Position numbers and translations under genes: made by a program
Shown here: one piece after another, positions 21,637-31,355 of the stretch
Layout of the letters: every line of letters starts with the position of its first letter
Position numbering within the stretch: the first letter of the stretch is position 1
Assembly (NCBI GenBank): GCA_001599295.1
Contig: BCGN01000006.1
Span: 1,240,001 to 1,304,000 of the forward strand
Source: Sporopachydermia quercuum
Taxonomy: Eukaryota; Ascomycota; Sporopachydermiomycetes; Sporopachydermiales; Sporopachydermiaceae
Direction: 5' to 3'
DNA: 64,000 nt
The notes under the pieces: generated by a model
The model's database searches: none
Seen by the model: the letters and a program-made list of their open reading frames with translations, nothing else
Told to the model about the DNA's origin: nothing

Positions 21637-22556
21637 TGCAGCGTATACGTCATATAGCTCAGCAATTGATTTATCTATAAGCTCTGGATATTATTGCTTA
21701 TCTACCATACAATTTTGCTTCATACTTCTAAATCTTACTTTGTATCCATATTCCTGTTCTTTTGGTCTGTTATCTATTAGCTTGAACATTATGTGAAAAA
21801 CATTATAACTTATCAAAGAATGCTCAATTTACGGGTGTTCCCGCTAGTTAAAGTTTTCAAATTTCAGCTATGTTCAGGCACAATCAACCCTTCATTGATA
21901 CACATTATCTATCTGAAAACGAGCTGAAAAGCCTGAGAATCAGATAAACACATTGATTCATATATATATTCAAATAAGCAAAGTTTCACCTGTTACAAGC
22001 CTTCCGAAAGCATCAGGAAAACTCCTTATTTTTATTAACTCGTATTGAAACTACAGGGAAGTTGAATGAATCCCTTCCAAAAATNCCCTCGGCTTGTCCC
22101 TGTAAGCAAGAAATCTTATACTTTAATTTCACCTTTAACTTTATTCAGGATGAACCTTAACTCTTGATTGACTTGGAAGCCCTTTTTCTCTTATTAATAA
22201 ACGCTTGTTTGGACCGCTTTGGGATATAGCATTCTACTTGTTTTGGAACTCAAAATAAGATTGTGAACTCTATTTCAATGGACTCCAGAAATACAAATAA
22301 AGTTCTGCTATCAGGTTGATTGTATCAAGTATANAAAAAGGCAAAGATTTCCATCTACATGGCTCTTGCTAGGTTCAAATAACCTATTCTACTTTTTGTG
22401 ATGGACCAGTCAGACGTTATCTGTCGAATTTTATGTTTTGTGCCCTTGGAGAGTAGCTAGTGTCTTTGGTAAGTCCTCATTATATTTATCATTATCTTCA
22501 ACAGACCATCATAGTTAGCAGTATTCAATTGCTATATTACCACCACAGCNCTAATC
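21637..22556. other. intergenic region upstream of the phosphatase-like gene
   Basis: About 0.9 kb of AT-rich spacer that must hold the 3' end of the upstream gene and the promoter of the histidine-phosphatase-like gene. No gene is visible. Confidence 0.5.
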
Positions 22557-24059
22557 ATGCAATTCTTATCGTTGAAAACTTTGACACTGTTGGCAGCCAG
22601 TATTAGCACATCTCTGGCTGCTGACTATCAAGTCTTTGGATCTTTCATCTTTGGCCGTCATGGTGACAGAGAAGTAAAGCCTACCAACATTTTGACTCCA
22701 TTAGGAGCTCAACAAGTTTTCAGTGCCGGTCAATTCTACCGCAAAAGATACCTTGAAAACGATGACTTGAACTCCTTGAAGAACATGAGCGATTCATACG
22801 TTTATGGTGAGCTTGTTGCTGAAAATCCTTCCAGTTCAACCGTTGTTCATATCTCTCAAATTGCTTTCTTGCAAGGTTTCTATCCTCCTATTGGCGATAC
22901 NCAATATATGGGAGAATCAACTGAAGTATCTGCCGAGTCTATCACTGGGTCTGGACTGGCTAACGGCAGTACAATATTGTCTCCATTAAACGGTTATCAA
23001 TATGTTTTCATTGGTACTAGATTCAGATACACTGAAGATCATATTTGGATTAAGGGTGATATGGATTGTCCTGCATTAGAGACTGCTCAAGCCGACTACT
23101 TAACATCTGAACAGTTCACTCAAATGAATGAATCAACTTTGGGGTTCTACCAAGCACTGAGGGATGTTTTACCAGAAAANAAGTTCCCTGATTCTTCCCT
23201 GAACTTCGGTTATGCTTATGAAATCTTCGACTACGTTAACTACCAAATGGCACACAACGAAACTGCTCATGAAGTCTATGATGAGGAGCTTTTCTATACT
23301 CTCAGATATCTTGCTGATAACTATAGTTTTAACGTCAACTTTGATGTTACTAATACTACTAGTGATAGATCAGTTGGCGGTAAGACATTTGCTAATGCTG
23401 TTGTTGATAACCTCAATACCACCATAACTCAAGGTGCCCCATATTTGACTTTTTTCACTGGTTCTTATGATACTATGCTTCAATATTTCGGCCTGGTTAA
23501 GCTTCCTGAAGTTTCNTCAAACTTCACCGGTTTGCCTGACTACGCTTCCACTTTAGTTTGGGAACTCTTGAAGAGAACTGATGTCGAAAATGACAACACT
23601 ACTTATGTTAGATTCTCTTTCAGAAACGGAACCAATGCTGATACTCCTATTGTATCATATCCTCTATTTGGCCTTGATGAAGAAGTTATCACATGGGATA
23701 CATTTGTTGAAGAAACTAGTAANATTTCTATTTCTTCTGTTGCTGATTGGTGTGAAGAATGTGGTTCCTTTTCCACTGTTGCCTTCTGCGCTGCCTATTC
23801 TCCTGCCTATTTGTTAGGAACTAAATTGGAGAACGAAGGAGTTAACTTGGAGTCCATTGTTGATGGTGAGACTCATTGCAGCAGCAGTAGCTTAAGTTTA
23901 GCTGATGCTGGTGGAATTGGTGCTGGTGTTACTCTTGGGGTTATTTTGATTGCATCTGTTATTGGATATTTGATCTACAAGGTTTGGTACCAAAAGAAGG
24001 ATTCGGCCGTAGCTGCAGCTGCTATTAATGAAAAGGGTAAGACAGCTGATGATGTTTGA
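22557..24059 (+). CDS. membrane-anchored histidine acid phosphatase-like protein
   Basis: Secretory member of histidine phosphatase clan 2. The 500-aa product has a signal peptide (about 1-22, MQFLSLKTLTLLAASIST), then the catalytic RHGDR motif at 34-38. An N-glycosylation-rich lumenal or extracellular domain follows. A C-terminal helix at about 455-478 (GVTLGVILIASVIGYLIY) precedes a short basic tail (KVWYQKK). The usual HD proton-donor motif appears as YD in TFFTGSYDTML (about 304-305), so the Asp is kept but the His is replaced. Activity is therefore uncertain; it may be a phosphatase with altered chemistry or a non-catalytic surface or vacuolar protein. It does not look like a typical secreted PHO5-type enzyme because of its C-terminal anchor. 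A run of dense Ser and Val codons suggests moderate to high expression. Confidence 0.85.
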   Translation: MQFLSLKTLTLLAASISTSLAADYQVFGSFIFGRHGDREVKPTNILTPLGAQQVFSAGQFYRKRYLENDDLNSLKNMSDSYVYGELVAENPSSSTVVHISQIAFLQGFYPPIGDXQYMGESTEVSAESITGSGLANGSTILSPLNGYQYVFIGTRFRYTEDHIWIKGDMDCPALETAQADYLTSEQFTQMNESTLGFYQALRDVLPEXKFPDSSLNFGYAYEIFDYVNYQMAHNETAHEVYDEELFYTLRYLADNYSFNVNFDVTNTTSDRSVGGKTFANAVVDNLNTTITQGAPYLTFFTGSYDTMLQYFGLVKLPEVXSNFTGLPDYASTLVWELLKRTDVENDNTTYVRFSFRNGTNADTPIVSYPLFGLDEEVITWDTFVEETSXISISSVADWCEECGSFSTVAFCAAYSPAYLLGTKLENEGVNLESIVDGETHCSSSSLSLADAGGIGAGVTLGVILIASVIGYLIYKVWYQKKDSAVAAAAINEKGKTADDV

Positions 24060-24269
24060 ATTTATAGTATTAGAATATTAGGCAGTTAGTTTGTTGGAAC
24101 TTTTATCTATTTTATGCCTGTTATAGTTTTGTTTTATTTGATTCAGTTTAGTTTATGATGATGTATCTTTAGTCAAAGTTCCTAATACTTATAATAGAAG
24201 GAAACTGAGATAATATAGATTAGAGAATATAATGCTATAAAGTACGTACTGTAAGTATGCTTCCCAAAC

Positions 24270-25382
24270 TTATAGTTCATCGTGACTCTGTAGATATTCA
24301 ACAGCTGTTGATAGTGTAGTGTTCACAGNTTTTACTATCGATTCACTTATTGGTTCACTTAATGATTCACNAATCAATTCACTTATTGATCTAGTTACTG
24401 ATGCAACGGCACTACCACTTTCATTGATTGCTTCAATGGCACTTTGACTAATAAGGATTTCTGATTGGACACTCTCTATGAAATTATCAACTGCTGCATC
24501 CAAAGAAGTAGTGGCTACCTTGGCNATGTTCTCATCTACATCGTTCTCACTACTACCACCAGCCCCAACTATCCATCCAATTACACCAAAGAGTTTACCT
24601 AAAGTCCAGAGTATTAACCCTACAGGGCCTCTTAACACTCTTCTCCATACAATCCAGCAAACAACTAATGCAAGAAATCCTAAGCAACTCAGCATCATCA
24701 ATCTATCCTTGGAATCGGATTGTTTAACATGATTTACCAGCTTGCTGCTTCCTACTATAATGGTGTTGAAATTCAAGTAATTCTCACCTAAACTTCTCAA
24801 GTTCCTCTGGCTATCCTCCAGCTCTGAAACATTCAAACTCGACTGTGTGAGTTGAACTTGGAGCAAAGTACGCGATCGTTTTAATGATTGGGTGATCATT
24901 TCTGATTTATCAACCACTTGATCGTCAATTGATTTATTCCCCATTTTAGTGCTAGGTGTATCCACATTATTATTCAGTGAATCGTCTTCTAATTNCATGA
25001 AGCTCTTGCGATTGCNATACATAAGAGCACGTTCAATTTGGCTGGCTTTTTCCTCTATCACCCGCGATCTCAGCTGAGCCCGTCGGTATTGAATCCGCAG
25101 TCCTTTTACTAGCCCTGTCCATTTATCTATAGATACCATTTGCTTGATTTTCTCTTCCTTGGTGAGTAGATAGCCATCGATTTGACTATCAAGTTCCCAC
25201 TGGGCTTTTTTCAGTACGTTTTCTAGATCTGANAGCTGTGATTTGATTTCAGGGCTTACTTCATTTCTCAAAGCTCTTATTTCTGTCTCTGTCCATTCTT
25301 CAGAGGTTGGTTCTTCTAGCTTCATGATAAGCCTGTGGATATTATCCGTCAGGGACTCCATTCGTTCTACTAAAGCCTCCAT
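24270..25382 (-). CDS. SEC20: Sec20-family Golgi-to-ER t-SNARE with HDEL
   Basis: ER t-SNARE subunit (with Tip20, Ufe1 and Use1) for retrograde COPI vesicle fusion. The 370-aa protein has a helical N-terminal region. It then has the Sec20/BNIP1 SNARE region (LKRSRTLLQVQLTQSSLN with SELEDSQRNLRSLGENYL, about 170-205) and a membrane anchor (LMMLSCLGFLALVVCWIVW, about 228-247). A lumenal tail of about 120 aa ends in QSHDEL. A C-terminal HDEL retrieval signal is also a hallmark of S. cerevisiae Sec20, so the assignment is strong. The Ser/Ile/Glu-rich lumenal tail is made of near-repeats (SISELI, SEPISESIV). Some codons contain ambiguous bases. It lies head-to-tail after NAB3 and convergent with the phosphatase-like gene, about 210 bp apart. 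Confidence 0.92.
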   Translation of the reverse strand: MEALVERMESLTDNIHRLIMKLEEPTSEEWTETEIRALRNEVSPEIKSQXSDLENVLKKAQWELDSQIDGYLLTKEEKIKQMVSIDKWTGLVKGLRIQYRRAQLRSRVIEEKASQIERALMYXNRKSFMXLEDDSLNNNVDTPSTKMGNKSIDDQVVDKSEMITQSLKRSRTLLQVQLTQSSLNVSELEDSQRNLRSLGENYLNFNTIIVGSSKLVNHVKQSDSKDRLMMLSCLGFLALVVCWIVWRRVLRGPVGLILWTLGKLFGVIGWIVGAGGSSENDVDENXAKVATTSLDAAVDNFIESVQSEILISQSAIEAINESGSAVASVTRSISELIXESLSEPISESIVKXVNTTLSTAVEYLQSHDEL

Positions 25383-25781
25383 GGTGAAGCTGCTGTTGGA
25401 AAGCTGTATACGAGGGTACTGAGATTTGATTTATTGGTACAATTAACGGTTTTGATTTTGAATNGCAATATTAGTTAGATCATTAACTAGAGTATTAACT
25501 AGAATACTAACTATAGTGTTAACAACAATACCAATGGTGATTGAATTGATGATGTTGGAGATTGGATCTATGTCTCATAAGGGGATACAAAAGATAGTGT
25601 CCCAAAATAGGTAAGAACTATAAGTAACATGAGGATATAATAATGATTATGTCATCATAAAGATCAAGAGAGCTACGATTGGAATGAATGATAAGATAAA
25701 TGGTGATCAATTGAGGAGGTAACAATATATACAATTAATGGAAAATACCGGAATAATAATCTACACATTGAAACTAAACAA
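25383..25781. other. SEC20 upstream spacer with imperfect 12-13 bp tandem repeat
   Basis: About 0.4 kb between NAB3 and SEC20. Roughly 25484-25525 holds about four imperfect tandem units of the form attaactagagt or actaactatagt. Nothing else is visible; it is the presumed SEC20 promoter. Confidence 0.6.
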
Positions 25782-28046
25782 TCAGTTTTGGTTTTGCTGC
25801 AACTTTCGTAGTTGATCCATAATGCTTGCCATGTTACCTCCAGTGTTTGGAGCTGATGCACCTAAGGGAGGTTGGGGTGCGGATTGCTGCTGTGCTTGTG
25901 GAATGTTTGGTCTGACAGATCCACCATAAGCTTGGTTCGATCCATACATATTCTGACCATAAGGTAAAGAGGCNGTATTTACACCCACATTAGGTATTGT
26001 TGGGGATTGTTGTTGCTGTTGTAGAGCAGCAATTACTGTTTGAAGAGAATTGGGGTCTAAACCTTGTAAGGAAGATAATAAAGCATTGGGATTAGGCATT
26101 CCAGCAAAATTTTGTTGTAATGGAACAGCTGGCAAAGGTTGNTGCATTGATTGTTGCATTGGGGGTGGGATGGGAGGCTGTATATTTTGTTGACTTCGAG
26201 ACAACTGGTTAGAATAAGCATTATAAGCTGAGCCAGAGTTCTGTGGACGATTATCATATGGGTTGTACGACGATTCGACATATCTTTTCTTACATTGNGA
26301 TAATAGCTGCACTGCCAACCCGATGTCTATACTCAAATACTCTTTGAATTGAACACCACCATCTGGGGAGCGGTCGAACACTTGAACATTGACGGTATTA
26401 CGTTGCTGTGAGGTGTAATCAATATATACAACACCTAGGACCCCCTCGTAGACCTTCTGTTGAATGGCAGCTGACAGCATAGAATGAGATGGAAGATCTT
26501 CCGCAGCAGTTAAGATATTTGCATTCTTCAAGGACCTGAGAACATGATAGCTATATCCAGGGTCAACTCTTTCAATAACAAAAACTTGGCACTCCAAGTT
26601 AGAATTGCGATTACGTCTACCATTGTATGGGGAACCAGAACGATCTCTTCGATCGCGGTAATTATCACGATAGTTGTCTCTATCACGTCCTCTATTTCTG
26701 CTATGATCCATTCGATCTCTACCATCCATTCTGTCCATTCGATCTCCACCTCGTTCACGATTATTGGAGTCATTTTTCTGATGTGGTTTGGAGATTTCCA
26801 AATGCATAGTTTTACCCTTCAATGGATAGGCAGACTCGTTGGCGATTGCTTGTATCACTGAGTTTGGGTCCTTGAACTGAATGAAAGCATATCCTTTCTT
26901 CATAGAAATCTGGACAATACTTCCATAACGATAAAATATACGAAATAAATGGCGTTTGCTTACTGTATATGCAAGATTGCCAATGAATAAACGGGAGCCA
27001 GAAGGATACTTTTGCCAATCCCGTTCATCAGTGTAAGCTTGCTCTTGGACAGTATACTCTTGGAATGCTGCTTCTTCCTCAGGAGCATATTTCTGATCAA
27101 CATAACTATATGGATCGTTAGTAGAAAGTGGAACGAAAGTAGTAGGTTTTTGAGGGAAATCAATAGAAATATTAGAAGGAGGAGCAGAAGTATTCAAACT
27201 AGTGTCACTAGAACCGGTATTGGTGGACGTTGATTTAGTATTACTCTCGGTTTTAGAAGAAGCGGCAAGGTTGGATAATAATGACTGTAAATTTGCAGTG
27301 TGTGTTTCATCCAATGGATTGGATTTATTTGATCCGGAAGAGTTATCAAAATTAGGTTGTTCTGGAAGGTGGGCTGGTTTACTTTCATTATCTGTTTTCA
27401 ATTGTGAGGTTGCAACAGTTGGGGTAACAACTGATGATATGGTTAATGATTCAGGGTCATAGTCTTCATCTGATTCCTCAAAATCCTCACCTTGGGTCAC
27501 AGTTACTGATGCAGAATCTTCATCTACATTGGATGGCTTGTCTTCGGCTTCTTCTGCAAAATCATGATCGGAATCTTCCACATTGGTATCATCCACGGTA
27601 GTGTTTTGCTCGGGTAGGACTTCTGAATTGTCACCGATTGGGACTGAAGTAGTGGGTTCTTGGTCTTTGTCATCATTCACTANTTCTTTACTGATGCTCT
27701 GTTCTCCTGTAACTGTTCCTGTTTCTGATTCATCTCTTGTTTCAGGAGTAGAGGACTCTTCTGGGTCATGGGGAATGTACTTGGGGTTATATTCAGCAGG
27801 AGATTCGGGATTATTCGATGTCTGTTCTGATTCTTTTAATTCGCTGCTTAGGTTACCTATTTCTGTTTGCTCAACACTATCAGTGTTCACTGTGGTCTCT
27901 ACTGTTTCTGTTGGGGAAATCTGGGTTTGGTTTTCAACTGATGATTCTGCAGCATGTTCAGCTCCTTGGTTGACAGTGTTGTCATTGGATGGAGAGTCAG
28001 ATCCTGATCCCAGCCCCGGAATAGATGGTGTATAATCGTTGGACAT
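25782..28046 (-). CDS. NAB3: Nab3-like RNA-binding subunit of the Nrd1-Nab3-Sen1 complex
   Basis: Nuclear RNA-binding protein that recruits noncoding-transcription termination and exosome trimming. The 754-aa product starts at MSNDYTPSIPGLGSGSD; the upstream frame to 28157 is open but looks like leader. An acidic Ser/Thr/Glu-rich region (about 1-330) precedes one RRM (about 350-420) with RNP2 LFIGNL and RNP1 KGYAFIQF. An Arg/Asp-rich stretch follows, then the Nab3-specific C-terminal domain (about 485-590: CQVFVIERVDPGYSYHVLRSL). The protein ends in a Gln/Pro/Asn-rich low-complexity tail. This matches S. cerevisiae Nab3 (802 aa) in order, including the acidic N-terminus and polyQ end needed for assembly. 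It is divergent from SHP1. Confidence 0.93.
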   Translation of the reverse strand: MSNDYTPSIPGLGSGSDSPSNDNTVNQGAEHAAESSVENQTQISPTETVETTVNTDSVEQTEIGNLSSELKESEQTSNNPESPAEYNPKYIPHDPEESSTPETRDESETGTVTGEQSISKEXVNDDKDQEPTTSVPIGDNSEVLPEQNTTVDDTNVEDSDHDFAEEAEDKPSNVDEDSASVTVTQGEDFEESDEDYDPESLTISSVVTPTVATSQLKTDNESKPAHLPEQPNFDNSSGSNKSNPLDETHTANLQSLLSNLAASSKTESNTKSTSTNTGSSDTSLNTSAPPSNISIDFPQKPTTFVPLSTNDPYSYVDQKYAPEEEAAFQEYTVQEQAYTDERDWQKYPSGSRLFIGNLAYTVSKRHLFRIFYRYGSIVQISMKKGYAFIQFKDPNSVIQAIANESAYPLKGKTMHLEISKPHQKNDSNNRERGGDRMDRMDGRDRMDHSRNRGRDRDNYRDNYRDRRDRSGSPYNGRRNRNSNLECQVFVIERVDPGYSYHVLRSLKNANILTAAEDLPSHSMLSAAIQQKVYEGVLGVVYIDYTSQQRNTVNVQVFDRSPDGGVQFKEYLSIDIGLAVQLLXQCKKRYVESSYNPYDNRPQNSGSAYNAYSNQLSRSQQNIQPPIPPPMQQSMXQPLPAVPLQQNFAGMPNPNALLSSLQGLDPNSLQTVIAALQQQQQSPTIPNVGVNXASLPYGQNMYGSNQAYGGSVRPNIPQAQQQSAPQPPLGASAPNTGGNMASIMDQLRKLQQNQN

Positions 28047-28905
28047 AGTATATAAATTTTGTTGCAGCTCGCTGGAAGAATGGATAATATTAAAATGGCT
28101 CTTTTTGTTCTCGTGATATCTATTGGTAAAATGAACAATTGCAGTAACAAAACCCACACCTATAATACTACTTTTACTTCCTAATTGTTTGAAACAAACC
28201 GGTAGCTAGTAAGGAAAGAAGGGAAAAGCAATGAACCAACCAAGAATGAAAGATGCGTGAAAAAGTGGGAATCAGCTGCTTGTGATGTACCTACCATAAA
28301 TTTCAACTCAACACAAGTCGATAGTAAGAATAGTCAGCTTTCGGCGAAATAAGTTGTTGGAAAACAAACACGAATAAAACAAACATAGTGCAAAGGCCAA
28401 CAGAACATTTTCATAGTCACAAATTTGGTTTGGTGAAGTCGATATGGTTACCCGGTCTTGTTTCCGAGAAGGGAGTCTGAGCGCCTTTGTCAGGGTCTGG
28501 CAGATGTAACACGTGATCCGTATGTTGGCATTTCAACTTGGAAAGTGTTCTTCTGTTGCAAATTATTAACAGTGATGAGAGTTTGCCATCAGAACAGGTA
28601 CTTGATGGATATTCTATAACGGGAATAGAAGGGCGTTATTGTTTCTTTGTAGATGTTTTATTATTTATAGGAGAAAAAGTGACAGAAAATTTATCGCTGG
28701 TCCTATGGATAATAAGATAATAAGTGAGGCCTCAATTGCGGGACATACATATCTACACATCATTCGATCTCATCACGTACATTAATAGGATCATTCAAAG
28801 TTACAGTATTTTACAAGATAGTTATATATAGAAGACTTACTCGAACAACTACAGCTTAAGGGCCCTTGTTGGAGAATTCTTTAAATTGAAACCAAAATAA
28901 AAATC
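28047..28905. promoter_or_regulatory. divergent promoter region NAB3/SHP1
   Basis: About 860 bp shared upstream region. It has a CACGTG E-box near 28509 (aacacgtgatcc) and a TATA-like stretch (tatatata-like, near 28826) about 80 bp before SHP1. One 60-codon open frame inside it has no support as a gene. Confidence 0.5.
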
Positions 28906-30182
28906 ATGAGTGATAATAGTGAAAAGATTGCTAAGTTTGCAGAACTTACTGGTGGATCTATCAGTGATGCAGGCAAGTTCTTGGAATTAGCAGACGGAAA
29001 TTTGGAGGTAAGTATATTGAGCTATTTGACTTATTTTTTCTTTTGCTTCTTTGGCCGGCTTAACTGTTGTTGCCTAGCTAAATTCAAGTACTAACTGGCT
29101 TCCAGACAGCCGTAGAATTATACTATGATCAGGGATCATCGCTTTCATCAACATCAAGGGAAACTTCAGCTGCTCCTTCGACCTCGTCCGGTTCAGCCCT
29201 ACCTTCACAAAGAACAAAGCACTCTGACAAGATAAGCAATTCAAGTTCAAGATTCAGATCGTTCCGAGATATAGCTCACGACGACGACGATGATGACAAA
29301 GATCAAAATTTCTTTACTGGAGGCGAAAAGTCTGCGTTAGCTGTAGAAGATCCAAATGCTAAACGTGCGGGAGGAGTGGGAGGTTTGATCAATGATTTGA
29401 TGCGAAAAGCTGCTAGAAATGGTCAAGAGGATCCTGATTCTGATGACGACGAAGAAACATATAAAAAGAAGAAGGGAACCAAGCCTTTCTCTGGCACAGG
29501 TTATAAGCTTGGTGATAGCGAAACACCTTCGGAAGTTATTTCAGATCCTGAAGCAGGAAGGCAAAATGAAGCAAGAACTGTTGTTCATAGAAGGATTACC
29601 TTCTGGAGAGAAGGTTTTTCTGTGGAAGGAGGAAGCTACTATCGTTACGATGATCCTGAGAATGCTGAATATGTAAGACAATTGAATAGTGGAACTGCAC
29701 CAATGGAGCTATTCAACGTTCAATACAATCAAGATGTGAGAGTTATGGTTGAAAGCCGTTTAACTGAAGATTATACTCCTCCAAAGACTGCTCCAGCGCG
29801 TGGATTTCAAGGGTCTGGCCATAGATTAGGAAGTCCTGTACCTGGAGATGTCATTATTTCTTCTCAGCAAGAGCCTACGATAGAAACCGCAGAAGAAAAG
29901 GGCTCAGCTGCTAAAGCGGAAACAGAATCAAAGCCTGCTCCTGAAGAGGAAGAGGGAGATACAACTGTGCAGATTAGATTTGCTGATGGATCACGACAAG
30001 TAAAGAAGTTCAACTCTACAGGTCCTGTGAGTCAAGTATTTGATTTCGTTGCTAGTCAGACGTCAGGTACGCGTGCATACACTTTGAATACTACGTTCCC
30101 CATGAAACCTATAGAAAATGGAGATATTTCAATTAAAGATGCTAAATTGTGTAACTCTGTTGTTGTTCAACGATGGGCTTAG
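28906..30182 (+). CDS. SHP1: Shp1/p47 UBX-domain Cdc48 adaptor, two exons
   Basis: Cdc48/p97 cofactor acting in ubiquitin-dependent segregation, PP1 (Glc7) regulation and membrane fusion. Exon 1 (28906-29007) encodes the start of the UBA domain. A 98-bp intron (GTAAGT, branch TACTAAC, end TTCCAG) joins exon 2 (29106-30182), reconstructing LELADGNLETAVELYYDQG. The 392-aa product has a UBA domain (1-45), a first SHP box FSGTGYKLG (about 162), an SEP domain (about 185-250, ITFWREGFSVEGGSYYRY), a second SHP box FQGSGHRLG (about 268), and a C-terminal UBX domain (about 315-392). The UBX loop reads TTFPMKP, matching the family FP turn that inserts into Cdc48. Everything expected of an intact Shp1 is present. 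Confidence 0.97.
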
Positions 30183-31338
30183 ATTGGTTCAGTGGTAATG
30201 ATACGTATGTCTTGCTTATGTCTTCTTTAGTATAATAAAGATAGGTTTTATATGAAATATGTAGTGGAATATAGGGACTATGAAATGCAGCGTAGGAGTT
30301 TGATGGAAACGAGTGGAATTTAACCGTGAAGAATAATCCAGTTCTTGGTCTACTGAGGTTATTATTTGTAGTTCTTGTAGTGCTTGTTGTGCTTGCAGTT
30401 AGTTAGCAGAAAAACAACAAATAGCAGTATATTCAGGCCTCTATTTCACTGCTGATTTGTCTCTCTCTTTCTACTAGGATTATTGNATGTATTTTTGCTC
30501 TTATCGTCAGTAATCCATCTNCTGTCTTATGGCTGTGAACTCTCCTTCTACTACCAGTTGCAAGTGGCTTCCAGACCAACCAGTTCCATTGTAATTTGGT
30601 CAATGCGCTTCTTATCCTTTGGAACCCTCNTTTCCTCTTTATTCAAGTGTATTCAATGCTTTAATATGTATTTATTCTCGTCATTCCTTATATATCTTAC
30701 AGTATCATGATCCTTCTAGTGAACGAATTGAACTTTAATCACGTGACTAAACTCAAGAAAGTTAAATCTTTTGCGATCCTCTATCTTCAGGAGACCCCTT
30801 GCTGGTATCCTTGTTAAGTTATTGTTTACAATATCAATAATTATATATTTATACCATTTTATTCATTAATCCCTTAATTTTCATCTATATTTCATTAATT
30901 TTTCTTCTANATATTATCATCATCAATAGAATAATCTCATCCAGCTATTTATGTGATTNATATTGTAAATTTCCACTCAGTTTGCTTCTATTTTAGTCTG
31001 TTTGTGTGTCTTCTTTTCCCAATAATCGCTGTATAAGAATTCACGTGTTTTATCACGTGAATTGATTTCCCTAACATTTTCNTAGATATTCATTTTGTTA
31101 TAATCGATTTTTTGTTTTATACTACTATCAATGAATAATACCTGTTTACAACAAATAATACACATGACCAGGGTTGCTATCTAAAGCACTTACCTTAAAC
31201 ATAAGTAACACGCTGGTTCTATAATTTTGCTCTTTTCTCAGGCAAACGCATCAGCAAACGTATCAACATCTACTCCTTCAACCCCAAACTCCGTTTGCGC
31301 CTACGCCTATCTACCTCCACAGTCAACTATGGTCAACG
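30183..31338. promoter_or_regulatory. intergenic region with CACGTG cluster upstream of Dss1-like gene
   Basis: About 1.15 kb, AT-rich, with no convincing gene. Three CACGTG E-boxes are present at 30740, 31042 and 31054; the last two are 12 bp apart and 280-300 bp before the start codon. They match Cbf1-type sites. Frequent n positions occur here. Confidence 0.6.
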
Positions 31339-31355
31339 ATGCTTTTTGTATATAA
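31329..31355 (+). promoter_or_regulatory. overlapping uORF at the Dss1-like start
   Basis: An ATG ten bases before the main ATG opens an eight-codon frame, shifted relative to the gene, that ends inside it. If the transcript starts upstream, the main start must be reached by leaky scanning. Confidence 0.5.

Noticed and set aside
28047-28157. 37-residue N-terminal extension of NAB3
   Set aside because: Composition unlike the protein; the MSNDYTPSIPGLG start is more typical.
30185-30205. tRNA A-box-like string (tggttcagtggtaatga) just after SHP1
   Set aside because: No B-box or acceptor-stem pairing follows within tRNA distance.
31187-31199. U1 snRNA-like 5' end (acttaccttaa)
   Set aside because: No cap-proximal context, Sm site or U1 stem-loops nearby; likely a chance match.
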